Positions 9,014 to 18,137 are shown, counted from the stretch's first letter. The stretch is 64,000 bases of DNA from Commensalibacter nepenthis (GCF_029953305.1 NZ_JASBAN010000001.1:1263501-1327500), one strand, 5' to 3'. The notes: generated by a model not told the origin, from the letters alone. A program made the numbers and translations.

Positions 9014-9850
9014 TTATTTTGGTGAGGATGATATTTGTTTATTATGCCAAGCTTTTTGACCTTGTCGACCCATTTTTTCTAATAATGGCATGATAAATCT
9101 GATTAAACCAGGCAGCAGCATCAATGGTTTAATTTGAAGTCCACTCCATTTAGGCAGGAAATATTCCAATTTACGTTGTCGAATGGCTTTGATCACTGTG
9201 GAGCAAACAATTTCTGTTGAAAGCGGTGGAGAACAAAAATTAAGGATCGAACCGCCACATTGCATTTCTTTATGCAACATTTGTGTTTCTATCGCGCCGG
9301 GGAAGATAGAGGAAACATAGATACGTTTGGGGCGTAATTCTAGTGACAAAGCTAGGGCAAAACCACGCAACCCAAATTTACTGGCGGAATATAAAGCACT
9401 ATGTTTAAGGGGTAATAATCCACCCAAAGAGTTGATAAAAATAACTGAGCTGTTACGCTTTAATAAAGGGAGTAATCCTTTGGTAATAAGAATAGCACCT
9501 GTGAGATTAACCTGTATTTGATTGGCTATCATTTCATCGGTTTGTGTATCTAATGATCCAGGGCTGATTGTACCGGCACTGTGAATTAAAACATTAATTT
9601 GCCCAAAGCGAGACCGTATGTCATGGCATAAATAAGCAATTTCATTATTATGGGAAATATCGCAAAGACATCCTGTGACATCCTGGCCAAATTGTAGAGA
9701 AATTTGTTCAAGTTGTCTCATATTTCTTGCGATCATGATGATGCGATATTGTTTCTCTCGTAATCGTTTAACTAGGTCTTTGCCTAACCCACCCGTAGCC
9801 CCTGTAATCACAGCGACTTTTTTTGAACGTTTAAAAAATTTAAAGCGCAT
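9014..9850 (-). CDS. short-chain dehydrogenase/reductase (SDR)
   Basis: Classical SDR of 278 residues: cofactor motif Thr-Gly-Ala-Thr-Gly-Gly-Leu-Gly at 17-24, Asn-Val-Leu-Ile-His-Ser-Ala-Gly near 85-92, and the catalytic Tyr-Ser-Ala-Ser-Lys motif with an upstream Ser-Leu-Gly. A basic N-terminus (Phe-Lys-Arg-Ser-Lys-Lys) and a hydrophobic C-terminal segment (Pro-Leu-Met-Leu-Leu-Pro-Gly-Leu-Ile-Arg-Phe) suggest membrane association, as in fatty-acyl or retinol-type SDRs. The substrate is unknown. Confidence 0.85.
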   Translation of the reverse strand: MRFKFFKRSKKVAVITGATGGLGKDLVKRLREKQYRIIMIARNMRQLEQISLQFGQDVTGCLCDISHNNEIAYLCHDIRSRFGQINVLIHSAGTISPGSLDTQTDEMIANQIQVNLTGAILITKGLLPLLKRNSSVIFINSLGGLLPLKHSALYSASKFGLRGFALALSLELRPKRIYVSSIFPGAIETQMLHKEMQCGGSILNFCSPPLSTEIVCSTVIKAIRQRKLEYFLPKWSGLQIKPLMLLPGLIRFIMPLLEKMGRQGQKAWHNKQISSSPK

Positions 9851-9983
9851 TTGACAAATCTCTGTCCCAGTAAAAATAGAATATATTTAATCTATGATAA
9901 TTGTGAAAAATTATTTTAATGTGTTTTTTATGCATCTGTAAATGATTATAATAAATTTATTTAATATTTTCGAAGGATGAATA

Positions 9984-10697
9984 ATGAAAAAGATTGTGGT
10001 TTTAACTGGCGCAGGGGTCAGCAAGGAATCTGGTCTAGATACTTTTCGAGATGCGAATGGAATCTGGGCAAAATATAATATGGAAGATGTCTGTACACCA
10101 GAAGGGTTTCGAAGGAATCCACAAAAGCTTCATGAGTTTTATAATAAATTACGACAAGATTTGCCCAACGTACACCCAAATGCAGCACATATTGCATTGG
10201 CTGAACTGGGAAATGCCATTGAGCGGAAACAAATCGAAGCACAATTAACATTGATTACACAAAATATTGACGATTTGCATGAAAGAGCAGGCAGCAAACA
10301 TCCAATTCATATGCATGGGGATCTGTATCAATTATGGTGTTGCGGATGTGATGCCAAATTGGAGTGGCATCAAGCCTGTTTCATAGATACGCCTTGCCCT
10401 TCTTGTGGTCAGAATAAATTACGCCCTGATATTGTGTGGTTTGGTGAGATGCCGTACGATATGGATAAAATTCAAACAGCCTTGTTATCGTGCGATATAT
10501 TTGTATCGATTGGAACTTCTGGAGTTGTATATCCAGCGGCTGGATTTGTGCAAATGGCTTCGTCTGCACATGCGAAAACAATAGAGTTGAATTTAGAAAT
10601 TTCAGCAGGAACGTCTCTTTTTAACGAGAGTTTTTTGGGACCAGCCACTCAATTGGTTCCGCAATTTGTAGAGAAGCTATTAAAAGGAGAAATTTGA
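9984..10697 (+). CDS. cobB: NAD-dependent protein deacylase, sirtuin CobB-like
   Basis: Removes acyl groups from protein lysines using NAD+. 237 residues: Thr-Gly-Ala-Gly-Val-Ser-Lys-Glu-Ser-Gly (8-17), Thr-Gln-Asn-Ile-Asp-Asp-Leu-His (92-99), catalytic His111 in His-Met-His-Gly-Asp, and a zinc site from Cys119/122 and Cys138/141. In E. coli CobB and SIRT5 a Tyr-x2-Arg pair reads succinyl-lysine. Here Tyr53 is kept, but Leu occupies the Arg position (Arg one residue later), so desuccinylation may be weak. SD GAAGGAT lies before ATG 9984. The stop overlaps the next start (TTGA). Confidence 0.92.
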   Translation: MKKIVVLTGAGVSKESGLDTFRDANGIWAKYNMEDVCTPEGFRRNPQKLHEFYNKLRQDLPNVHPNAAHIALAELGNAIERKQIEAQLTLITQNIDDLHERAGSKHPIHMHGDLYQLWCCGCDAKLEWHQACFIDTPCPSCGQNKLRPDIVWFGEMPYDMDKIQTALLSCDIFVSIGTSGVVYPAAGFVQMASSAHAKTIELNLEISAGTSLFNESFLGPATQLVPQFVEKLLKGEI

Positions 10698-11259
10698 AAA
10701 GGGGATCGATACAAGTATTAGAAAAACTATTGCAAGAGGTAGAGATTTGTCATTTTTGTGAAAGGTTACCCTTTGACCCTAAACCTATTTTACAAGTTGG
10801 TTCTTCCAAGGCGCGTTTGTTAATCACAGGTCAAGCCCCAGGAACGCTGGCGCATGAAACTAGAATAACCTTTAATAATTCTTCTGGAGATCGGTTGAGG
10901 GAGTGGTTACAAATTGATCGGGAAATATTTTACAATCCATCTTTGATTGCGATTGTTCCGATGGGGTTTTGTTACCTTGGAAAGTTAAAGCATGGCGGTG
11001 ATCTACCACCACGAAAAGAGTGTGCTCCTCGGTGGTGGAATAAGATATTGCAACAATTATCAGAATTACAAATGATGTTATTGGTCGGCTCGTATGCTCA
11101 AAATTATGTGTTAGGTAAAGGCAGGGTGACGAATCGTGTAAAAAATTATAAGGATTATTTACCTAATTTTTTCGTTTGCCTCATTCCTCGTGGCGGACTT
11201 TGGCTTGGAAAAAAAGAACCCATATTTTTGAAGATGAGATATTGAATGAGTTGAGGTAA
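10694..11259 (+). pseudogene. uracil-DNA glycosylase family gene, C-terminus frameshifted
   Basis: The N-terminal frame (TTG 10694 overlapping the cobB stop, SD AAAAGGAG) reads as a family 4/5-like uracil-DNA glycosylase: two Cys near 18-21, Gly-Gln-Ala-Pro-Gly (52-56) and Pro-Pro-Arg-Lys-Glu-Cys-Ala-Pro-Arg-Trp. In frame it ends at 11245 with an abnormal tail. The expected tail is spread over other frames: Leu-Pro-His at 11176-11184 (frame shifted), Lys-Lys-Asn-Pro-Tyr-Phe at about 11211-11228 (a third frame) and Glu-Asp-Glu-Ile-Leu-Asn-Glu-Leu-Arg-stop ending 11259. At least three small indels, several at homopolymers, remove the catalytic His motif. Either a dead gene or a cluster of sequencing errors; the unbroken 183-residue frame may still yield an inactive protein. 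Confidence 0.65.
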
Positions 11260-11284
11260 AAAGTGAAACAGATATTAAAGTAAG

Positions 11285-11332
11285 TGATTATCTTATCCAA
11301 TAGTTTAAAAACGATATTGTATAAGATAATCA
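11285..11332. terminator. long hairpin between convergent genes
   Basis: A perfect 12-bp inverted repeat (11285-11296 with 11321-11332), continued after one mismatch by a 5-bp inner stem (11298-11302 / 11315-11319). It lies between the uracil-DNA glycosylase remnant and marC, which converge. There is no clear T run on either side, so it is a probable but atypical bidirectional terminator. Confidence 0.45.
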
Positions 11333-11341
11333 TATTAGGAT

Positions 11342-12058
11342 TTAGGTCTGATGGAAAATAGGTATCAAGAAGCCTTGTATCCCCGTGCCGACAATTTGCA
11401 CGCCAATACATAATAAAACAAGTGCAGCCAAGCGGGATAAAATGCGTGCTCTGGATTTTCCGAGAACTTTCATAATTTTATCGCAAAATGTATATGCTAA
11501 TAGAATGATAAGGCATACGCTGACAATTGCTACAAGCAATCCACCATAAAAGTTAAATATTTTGGTAATATTTTCAGCAGGTCTGTAAGAGCTTAATGAA
11601 ATTGCAACAGCGATACAGCCTGGTCCAATTGTAAAAGGCATGGTCAGAGGAAAGAATGCTGCATCAAGTCCATTAGGTAACGCCATCGTTCGCCCACCTT
11701 GTTCAGCTTCTTTTTGTTTACGATCTGCGTTTTGTTCTGGTGCGTTGAGCAAAGACCATGCTCTAACGGCAATAACCAATCCACCAGCAATACGAACCGC
11801 ATGAAGACTGATCCCAAAAAAACGCAGTGCAAATTCACCAATAAACACAGAAAATGCTAGTATGAAAAAGGCATAGATGGCAATTTTTTTTGCTAAAAGC
11901 TGACGTTCTGCATCCCCTCGCTCTTCGGTAACTTGATAAAAAATGAGGCAAGAACCAAGCGGATCCGCAATTGGAATTAATGCAAAGAATGCAAATAAAA
12001 AACTGCCAGAAACGCTTGTAAAAGTATGGAGTAAAGGGAGGGATTCAGTAAGATGCAT
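11342..12058 (-). CDS. MarC family integral membrane protein
   Basis: 238 residues with six predicted helices. MarC signatures are present: Phe-Ala-Leu-Ile-Pro-Ile-Ala-Asp-Pro-Leu-Gly (about 24-34, usually Asn-Pro-Xaa-Gly) and the second-half Pro-Leu-Thr-Met-Pro-Phe-Thr-Ile-Gly-Pro-Gly, equivalent to the family Pro-Leu-Ala-x-Pro-x-x-x-Gly-Pro-Gly. The transported substrate of the family is not established; the old link to multiple antibiotic resistance was withdrawn. It is monocistronic by layout, upstream of and codirectional with nothing close except the channel gene 80 bp away. Confidence 0.88.
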   Translation of the reverse strand: MHLTESLPLLHTFTSVSGSFLFAFFALIPIADPLGSCLIFYQVTEERGDAERQLLAKKIAIYAFFILAFSVFIGEFALRFFGISLHAVRIAGGLVIAVRAWSLLNAPEQNADRKQKEAEQGGRTMALPNGLDAAFFPLTMPFTIGPGCIAVAISLSSYRPAENITKIFNFYGGLLVAIVSVCLIILLAYTFCDKIMKVLGKSRARILSRLAALVLLCIGVQIVGTGIQGFLIPIFHQT

Positions 12059-12140
12059 AATTTTACTTTGATATCATAAATGGAAAGATAGGATCTGAGT
12101 ATATCTTTCCATGTTGTTTTTGAATATTTTCTCTTATAGA

Positions 12141-14615
12141 TTACTCTTGTTCAGATGCAAGGGATTCTTCTGGTTCTGATTTCTCCAATCTTGGTGTTGT
12201 GGCAATTTTGCTGATTTCATTTAGATATTGCGATAAAATATCGCTTTTAACCGCATCTACACTGCTGGTTGGATTGACATAACAGGTAATTGAAATAACC
12301 AGAGCAATTTCTGTAATACTGTCAACTAAAACACTGGGTTTGGGTGTTTCAACGACCTCGGGATGATTATTCATAATCTCTAAAATAAGATTTTTGGCGA
12401 TTTCCAGTTGCTTGGGTGTAATGACAGGGAGTTTGATTGAAATTAATCCCATGTGACGGCTGCGGGTAGAGTTTTGAACTGATGAAGTGATAAGTTGAGA
12501 ATTTGGTACGATAAGGGTTGAAAAATCACTGAGTTGTATTTCAGTTGCACGTACTTTAATACTTTTAACCGTGCCTTTGACTCCACCAACGGTCACAGTA
12601 TCGCCAAGGCGAACGGGACGCTCGGTTAAGAGAATGAGACCCGAGACAAAATTCTGAACAATTGCTTGTAAACCAAAACCAATACCAACAGACAATGCGC
12701 TGACGATCCAAGTGATATTCTGTGTTGTGACCCCAAGTGTGGATAAAATAATGACTGCAACAATAATCCAGCAACAATAATTAAAGATCGTGTCGATGGA
12801 GTTGCGTGTTGCATGATCCAATGTTGTTTTTGGAAATAATTTCTCATTAAGCCAATTTCGAATAATACCAATACAGTAAATGCTGACAATAAAGATGATA
12901 AATGCTTGGGTAATAGAAGCAAAAGAAATCGAAATATTTCCGATTTTTTGAGTTTGTAAAATCAGAGATAAATGTTGAGCAAATATTACGAGATCAAAAT
13001 TTCCTGGTGATAGGAAAGAGGCAATAATTAATAATACAGTTAAAACGGTGATGGCTCCGGTAATAACGGTGGCAAGTTGCTCCATACGTTGAGGCTTAAT
13101 GCCTAATAAGCGAATTTTTTGCCCCACCCATCTATCTGGATCGAAGAATAAGTTGGTTATGTCAATTAAGAGGATTTTAAGTAAGCTCAAAGTACTAAAA
13201 ACGAGAATGACCCAGTTTAACCAAACGGACATTGAATAACCAAGATGGATATATCCTGTTAAAACAGTAATAATAGATATTATACAGAAAATAGGTAATC
13301 CAATGGCGATAAAGAAGAAACCAAGACCTGGACCGTTATTTGTTCCAGAGGATAATCTTTCGCTGCCTATTTGTCGCAATTTAATGGGAATGGATAAAAA
13401 TAAAAAAGCAGCCAGAATGGTAAAAAACCCGTTACATAATTGTTGTGCAAAGATGCTGACACCGCTTGTAGAATTAATATACTTTACGACACCTAGTAAA
13501 AAAACCATCAAAGCATAAATGATGGGTAATATATTAACGGCTTGAGCTGTTTTATCGCCAATCGGTAATAATCGCCATTGTGGGCTTTTTACAGCCAGAA
13601 ATCCACGATATAACCCTAAAATAAATCCACAAAAATAAAGTTGATGGATAATATGTTGTGAAAACTCATAGGCAGAATGGTTAATATTATCTTGATATCC
13701 CAAAGACGCAAAAATAACCGTTGCGGACACCCCAGCAGTAATAGAGGATAAAATTGCAGCACAAAGTGTCATTAAGCTACGTCTTAGACGCGTAGGGGGT
13801 ACAGTCCTTTCAACAATTTTGGTAATAATTTTTTCGATAAAAGGGCGAGCGAAGAATATGATTAATAACGCAACAAGGATTCCCCCTAACATCTGTACAC
13901 GGCTAAATGAATCATTATTCCATGTTTGTGAAAATAAATTACTGAAATCGGTATAGATTTTAGTTAGTCGTGCTTGATCAGATTTATGATATAAGTTTAT
14001 CTGCACCCAAAAATCCCCACTTAAAGGAGAGGGAAGGTGGGTAAACATTTGCACTTGCTGAATGTTATCAAGGGCTTGTTGAATTCGTGCAATCTGACTA
14101 TTGGCTTCAAGCTGAATGATGGTTGCTTGTTGAATTTTCAATTGTAAATCGCGACGGTTTTTCGCCAAAGATTGTTGGTAATCATCGACCGTTGCATTGC
14201 TGGGATCAGTGGTGGTTTTGTTTTCATCAGCCTTGGTCGTTGTGGTGTCTTTGGTTGTCTCCAATACTTTTAAGGCATTTGTGTATCCTGCTAGTCGAGG
14301 TTGTAAAACCTTAATAAGATCGGTTGCAGTTATTGAGATGTCTTGAACTTGACTTAATAAATTTTTAAAAGCATTTCGATCCTCAGATTTCCCCATCGAT
14401 TGTAAGGATTTGCTGATTGATTTTAATTGCTTTGTCATTGAATCAAGTTGTGGTTGTGTTGTCGTATCAGGAAGATTCACAAAAACAGAAGGGGTAGAGG
14501 AACTACTCGTTGTCGTGGTTGTGGTAGTTTGTTGAGCAAGGGCTAAGTTTGCACTGTTAGTACTTACCCCCAGCGTCAATAATAATATAAAAAAAGAACG
14601 TATAATGAGTCTCAT
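12141..14615 (-). CDS. large mechanosensitive channel, DUF3772 + MscS type
   Basis: 824 residues. Signal peptide at 1-27, then a periplasmic helical domain rich in Gln/Thr (about 40-200, DUF3772-like). About ten membrane helices follow, with the MscS pore helix (Gly-Ile-Gly-Phe-Gly-Leu-Gln-Ala-Ile-Val-Gln-Asn-Phe-Val-Ser-Gly) near 653-668 and the cytoplasmic MscS beta domain (Arg-Pro-Val-Arg-Leu-Gly-Asp, then Pro-Asn-Ser-Gln-Leu) toward 680-720. Acts as a tension-gated release valve under hypo-osmotic shock. A low-complexity Thr/Ser repeat occurs after the signal peptide. Confidence 0.9.
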   Translation of the reverse strand: MRLIIRSFFILLLTLGVSTNSANLALAQQTTTTTTTSSSSTPSVFVNLPDTTTQPQLDSMTKQLKSISKSLQSMGKSEDRNAFKNLLSQVQDISITATDLIKVLQPRLAGYTNALKVLETTKDTTTTKADENKTTTDPSNATVDDYQQSLAKNRRDLQLKIQQATIIQLEANSQIARIQQALDNIQQVQMFTHLPSPLSGDFWVQINLYHKSDQARLTKIYTDFSNLFSQTWNNDSFSRVQMLGGILVALLIIFFARPFIEKIITKIVERTVPPTRLRRSLMTLCAAILSSITAGVSATVIFASLGYQDNINHSAYEFSQHIIHQLYFCGFILGLYRGFLAVKSPQWRLLPIGDKTAQAVNILPIIYALMVFLLGVVKYINSTSGVSIFAQQLCNGFFTILAAFLFLSIPIKLRQIGSERLSSGTNNGPGLGFFFIAIGLPIFCIISIITVLTGYIHLGYSMSVWLNWVILVFSTLSLLKILLIDITNLFFDPDRWVGQKIRLLGIKPQRMEQLATVITGAITVLTVLLIIASFLSPGNFDLVIFAQHLSLILQTQKIGNISISFASITQAFIIFIVSIYCIGIIRNWLNEKLFPKTTLDHATRNSIDTIFNYCCWIIVAVIILSTLGVTTQNITWIVSALSVGIGFGLQAIVQNFVSGLILLTERPVRLGDTVTVGGVKGTVKSIKVRATEIQLSDFSTLIVPNSQLITSSVQNSTRSRHMGLISIKLPVITPKQLEIAKNLILEIMNNHPEVVETPKPSVLVDSITEIALVISITCYVNPTSSVDAVKSDILSQYLNEISKIATTPRLEKSEPEESLASEQE

Positions 14616-14849
14616 GAATATGCTTTCTGATAAGAAAAGAAAAAAAGATATTTATGTTAAGTATTATAAAAAGAAATGTTTTTATCAGGGAATTTTATAA
14701 TCTTTCTTATAAAAAACCATAGTTTATCTGGATAAAAAATCAAGTTTTCTTGTGATATTTTTGTAAATAGGCATTCGTTAATATTCCAAATTACCAAATT
14801 TAACCCAAAGTAACTCAAATATTGCCATACCTTCAATAAGTCTTAAAAT
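14616..14849. other. AT-rich spacer upstream of the MscS gene
   Basis: No gene supported. It carries the presumed promoter of the minus-strand channel gene and abuts the inverted-repeat element at 14850. Confidence 0.4.
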
Positions 14850-15000
14850 GGTCTTGTCGCAAAGTTTTAATTATAGGGGTTTTTAATATTATTTCTTCAA
14901 AATAGGATTTTTTAATTTATTGAATTATATAGATATTTTATAATAGCTAATGCTAGTAAAAACTTAAAATTTTATAAAGATTAAACTTTGCGACAAAACC
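14850..15000. mobile_element. 151-bp inverted-repeat element, MITE-like (IS6-type ends?)
   Basis: The ends are a near-perfect inverted repeat of about 18-20 bp. The left end begins GGTCTTGTCGCAAAGTTT at 14850, and the right end read from 15000 begins GGTTTTGTCGCAAAGTTT. One mismatch in 18, with 14 consecutive matches (14854-14867 / 14983-14996). The interior is about 115 bp of very AT-rich, non-coding DNA. The termini resemble, from memory, the GG..CTGTTGCAAA ends of IS6-family elements. I see no target duplication (left flank CTTAAAAT, right flank GTAATTTA). A MITE or collapsed IS is the likely reading; a regulatory cruciform before yigZ is the alternative. Confidence 0.5.
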
Positions 15001-15023
15001 GTAATTTAGGTAATGGGTAATAT

Positions 15024-15620
15024 ATGAATACTGCTGATACTATTTATCGATTAGTTGAGTCATATCAATATGAGAAGGAAATCAAGAAAAGTATTTTCCT
15101 TGCATATGCGATCCCAGTGGCATCAGAAGAACAAGCACAGGAATGGTTGCAAAAAATCAGCGTGCCAGAGGCAACTCATAATTGCTGGGCATATCGAATT
15201 GGACAGAACTATCGCAGCGACGATGACGGTGAGCCGTCAGGAACCGCTGGGCGCCCCATTTTGCAAGTTATTGAGAAGCAAAATTTCGATCAGCTGTTGA
15301 TTTTGGTTATTCGATGGTTTGGTGGGATTAAACTTGGCGCGGGAGGATTAATCCGAGCCTATAGCGGTACTGCAGCAGAGTGTTTGCGCCAAGCACCCCG
15401 TATAGAATATATTCCGCAAAAAACAGCAAGTATTTTATGTTCTTTTTCAGATTATGAATTGCTAAAAGCGCGTATGGCTGAATACGATGCCCAAATTATC
15501 AATGAAGCGTTTGGGGCAGAGGTGGAAATGAAAATCACTGTTCCTGAAGATGCTTATATAGCACTATATGAACGTGTGTTGGATATTACACGGGGGCAGG
15601 CTGTTATTGTGGAATGTTGA
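15024..15620 (+). CDS. YigZ/IMPACT family protein (UPF0029)
   Basis: 198 residues with the UPF0029 N-terminal domain: Asp-Asp-Gly-Glu-Pro-Ser-Gly-Thr-Ala-Gly-Arg-Pro-Ile near 71-83 and Arg-Trp-Phe-Gly-Gly-Ile-Lys-Leu-Gly-Ala-Gly-Gly-Leu near 97-109, followed by a ferredoxin-like C-terminal DUF1949 domain. The bacterial role is unclear; eukaryotic IMPACT binds the translation regulator GCN1. It begins 23 bp after the inverted-repeat element, so its promoter may lie inside that element. Confidence 0.9.
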   Translation: MNTADTIYRLVESYQYEKEIKKSIFLAYAIPVASEEQAQEWLQKISVPEATHNCWAYRIGQNYRSDDDGEPSGTAGRPILQVIEKQNFDQLLILVIRWFGGIKLGAGGLIRAYSGTAAECLRQAPRIEYIPQKTASILCSFSDYELLKARMAEYDAQIINEAFGAEVEMKITVPEDAYIALYERVLDITRGQAVIVEC

Positions 15621-15645
15621 TAATACACAGAATTTTGCGTTGCTT

Positions 15646-16764
15646 TTAACGCTTTAAAACGTCGAGTATATGTGGAATAGAAATCTGATGAGAGGCCCAT
15701 GCTGGGGGAATTCCTTCATTTTCAGAATTGCTCTGTGTAATGATACATTGATAAGGTAAATCTGCTACCATCGCAATTTGACGATAACACCAACGTACTA
15801 ACGTATGTGGCATTAATTCAATGATTTGAGTACCTGGTTTACAAAAAACCATATTGGCTAACCCTGCTCCGTGTGCCCCGATAATATGGTCAGCATTGGC
15901 GAATAGATGTAATTGTTCATCAAAAGTCAGATACTCTAATTGAATAATTGCAAACTCATGTTGTTCTAAAATTTCGATAAGTTCATCTTCATTTTGTAAT
16001 ACACGATTAGAAGCCGCCCGCCGATCAATATAAAATTTTGTGGGTAAAGGCACCTCTAAAGGATCCAATACAAGGCTTAATTGCCGAAAAAAAGAAATAA
16101 CACCTGAATGTGTATATCCAAAAAATACGGCAACAGCGTTCCATGGAAAAAATATTTTTTCAACTTCTATAGACTGTCCCCATTGAATCTTTTTAATTTC
16201 AATGGCTCGATCTCCAAAAACGAGTTTTAAAGCTACTTTAACAGCTCTATACTCAACATCAGTCAAATGATGGGGGATTAATACGCCATCGATCATTATG
16301 GCTTCATAAGGATTAATTTGAAATAGTTTCCCTATATTCATCACCAAACAATGATAATAATTATCTTGATTGGAAGATAATAAAGAAAGCCAACAGCCCG
16401 TAATTTTTTCTTGGGGTTTTGGAATGGCGACATGATGTGGATCGGTATATTGGAACAAATCCAAAGAAGATTGTGCATGATCGAATGTATCTGCGACCAT
16501 ACGACCATCGTGCGTTCGAATAAGACCGCTCTCAGAGCTAATAACAACTTGTTCGAACAATAAATTATAAGCAACATGTCGATAAGGGGGGGTGGTATCC
16601 CATTCGTCCTCTAATGAGAACTGCTGAAGACGATGATATGAAGAGGAAAAGTCAGGTTTGACCCATTCTTTATTATCTTTGATCGCTCTGATTATTTTTA
16701 CCTCTGGATCAAAATCAGGGGGTGCCAATCGAAATATAAAAGAAGAAGGCAAATACTCAATCAT
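15646..16764 (-). CDS. glycosyltransferase family 61 protein (DUF563)
   Basis: 372 residues without a signal peptide. The C-terminal half carries the GT61 pattern: Tyr-Ile-Asp-Arg-Arg near 245 (a nucleotide-sugar-binding motif in the family), then Ala-Asp-His-Ile-Ile-Gly-Ala-His-Gly-Ala-Gly-Leu-Ala-Asn-Met-Val-Phe near 294-310, and Ile-Glu-Leu-Met-Pro. GT61 enzymes transfer xylose, GlcNAc or similar sugars in surface glycan assembly; the acceptor cannot be told. No other glycan genes are adjacent, so it is a stand-alone surface-glycan enzyme. Confidence 0.85.
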   Translation of the reverse strand: MIEYLPSSFIFRLAPPDFDPEVKIIRAIKDNKEWVKPDFSSSYHRLQQFSLEDEWDTTPPYRHVAYNLLFEQVVISSESGLIRTHDGRMVADTFDHAQSSLDLFQYTDPHHVAIPKPQEKITGCWLSLLSSNQDNYYHCLVMNIGKLFQINPYEAIMIDGVLIPHHLTDVEYRAVKVALKLVFGDRAIEIKKIQWGQSIEVEKIFFPWNAVAVFFGYTHSGVISFFRQLSLVLDPLEVPLPTKFYIDRRAASNRVLQNEDELIEILEQHEFAIIQLEYLTFDEQLHLFANADHIIGAHGAGLANMVFCKPGTQIIELMPHTLVRWCYRQIAMVADLPYQCIITQSNSENEGIPPAWASHQISIPHILDVLKR

Positions 16765-16785
16765 ATCATTGTCCCAATTGTAAAA

Positions 16786-17397
16786 TTAAATCAATCCTTC
16801 AGCTTTAAATGCTGCTTGTACACCTTGATCTTTTTGCATTTTATTAAAATAGTTTTGTAAATTGGTAAAACCAGACAAATCGATATTCAAACGTTTTGCC
16901 CAAGTCAAAGTCATAAAGAAATACGGATCTGCAACACTACGGAAGCCCGCAATCCATTCTTTACCATTTAACTGTTCGTTAGCTTGTTCAAATAGCTTGT
17001 GCAAAATTGTACGAGCACCTTTTGATAATGCCTCAATCACAGCAGGATCGGAACTATATTTTGTGCCACCAAAAATCAATGTAAATTTGGGGTGAACATC
17101 AGAATTTACAAAAGATAACCAACGTAAAGCCTCTGTTTTTTGTTGTAGACTGCCATCACCTAACAATTTGGCATTCGGAAAAGATTCCGCAATATAGGTT
17201 AAAATTGCAACATTTTGGGTTATAACAAAATCCCCGTCTACTAAAACAGGGATTTGACCCATTGGATTTAATTCTAAAAATTTAGGATCTTTTAATAATT
17301 CAGGGGTTACATTATGAGATACAAACTTGGCATCACACCAACATAATGCAATATGATCTGCGGTAGAGCATGCGCCTGGTTTTGTATATAATTTCAT
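16786..17397 (-). CDS. glutathione S-transferase
   Basis: 203 residues: an N-terminal thioredoxin-like domain beginning Met-Lys-Leu-Tyr-Thr-Lys-Pro-Gly-Ala-Cys-Ser, with Ser/Cys near position 10-11 as in beta-class bacterial GSTs, and the cis-Pro Gly-Gln-Ile-Pro-Val-Leu segment at 48-53. The C-terminal domain is all helical. A conjugating or reducing role in detoxification is typical. It is 21 bp upstream of the GT61 gene on the same strand, probably cotranscribed without functional linkage. Confidence 0.9.
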   Translation of the reverse strand: MKLYTKPGACSTADHIALCWCDAKFVSHNVTPELLKDPKFLELNPMGQIPVLVDGDFVITQNVAILTYIAESFPNAKLLGDGSLQQKTEALRWLSFVNSDVHPKFTLIFGGTKYSSDPAVIEALSKGARTILHKLFEQANEQLNGKEWIAGFRSVADPYFFMTLTWAKRLNIDLSGFTNLQNYFNKMQKDQGVQAAFKAEGLI

Positions 17398-17444
17398 GGT
17401 TATATTCCTTTTTGTTAAATTATTTAACCACTATAAAAAGGAAA

Positions 17445-18137
17445 TTAAGGTGATAACAAGTCATTTTTCTTCGAAAAAGAACGTTTCATCAAAAATATCC
17501 CTAGCCCTGCAGACAGCGTAAATAAAACTGCGCTCAGGATAATTTGCCCGGTATGACCGATACGAACCCCACCACCTAGTAAAACAAATACAATCGTCTG
17601 AGGCATACTACCTAAAATGGTCGCAGCTAGGAAAGGGAGGTACCCCACGCCAACAACACCAGCTGTTGTATTCAAAACGACTGAGGATCCCACTGGCATT
17701 AAACGACACATTAATACGGCACTAAATGGATTGCTTCTGATAAAATGACTGATTTTCTTTAACTTAGAATGTGCCAAATATTTTGCACCCCAATCTTTAC
17801 CCAACCACAATGCCCAACTATAAGTAATTACTGCACCAACAATCGTTGCTATTGTTGCATATAAAAATCCCAACCAAAACCCGTACACAACACCTGCTGT
17901 TAAACAAACAACTTGCCTGGGAAAACCAACAGCACACATTAAAATCGCAATGAGTAAAAATATAATCTGTCCTTGAATACCACTTTTTAACAAACGATGA
18001 TCTTTTAAAAATAAATCTAGCCCATGAAAATAACGTGCAAAAAAAGCAACAAGAATAATACCTAAAACCATCAAACAAGGTTTGTAAAACTGTTTTAAAA
18101 TAGAAGTTAAATTTGACGACTTTACATTATTATTCAT
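17445..18137 (-). CDS. TVP38/TMEM64 (DedA-like) membrane protein
   Basis: 230 residues with about six helices. The SNARE-associated/VTT domain is visible: Gly-Phe-Pro-Arg-Gln-Val near 68-73, Gly-Val-Val-Tyr-Gly-Phe-Trp-Leu-Gly-Phe, and the re-entrant Arg-Leu-Met-Pro-Val-Gly-Ser segment near 145-151. Family members are candidate lipid scramblases or flippases; no substrate is assigned here. Stands alone, divergent from ctaA. Confidence 0.88.
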   Translation of the reverse strand: MNNNVKSSNLTSILKQFYKPCLMVLGIILVAFFARYFHGLDLFLKDHRLLKSGIQGQIIFLLIAILMCAVGFPRQVVCLTAGVVYGFWLGFLYATIATIVGAVITYSWALWLGKDWGAKYLAHSKLKKISHFIRSNPFSAVLMCRLMPVGSSVVLNTTAGVVGVGYLPFLAATILGSMPQTIVFVLLGGGVRIGHTGQIILSAVLFTLSAGLGIFLMKRSFSKKNDLLSP

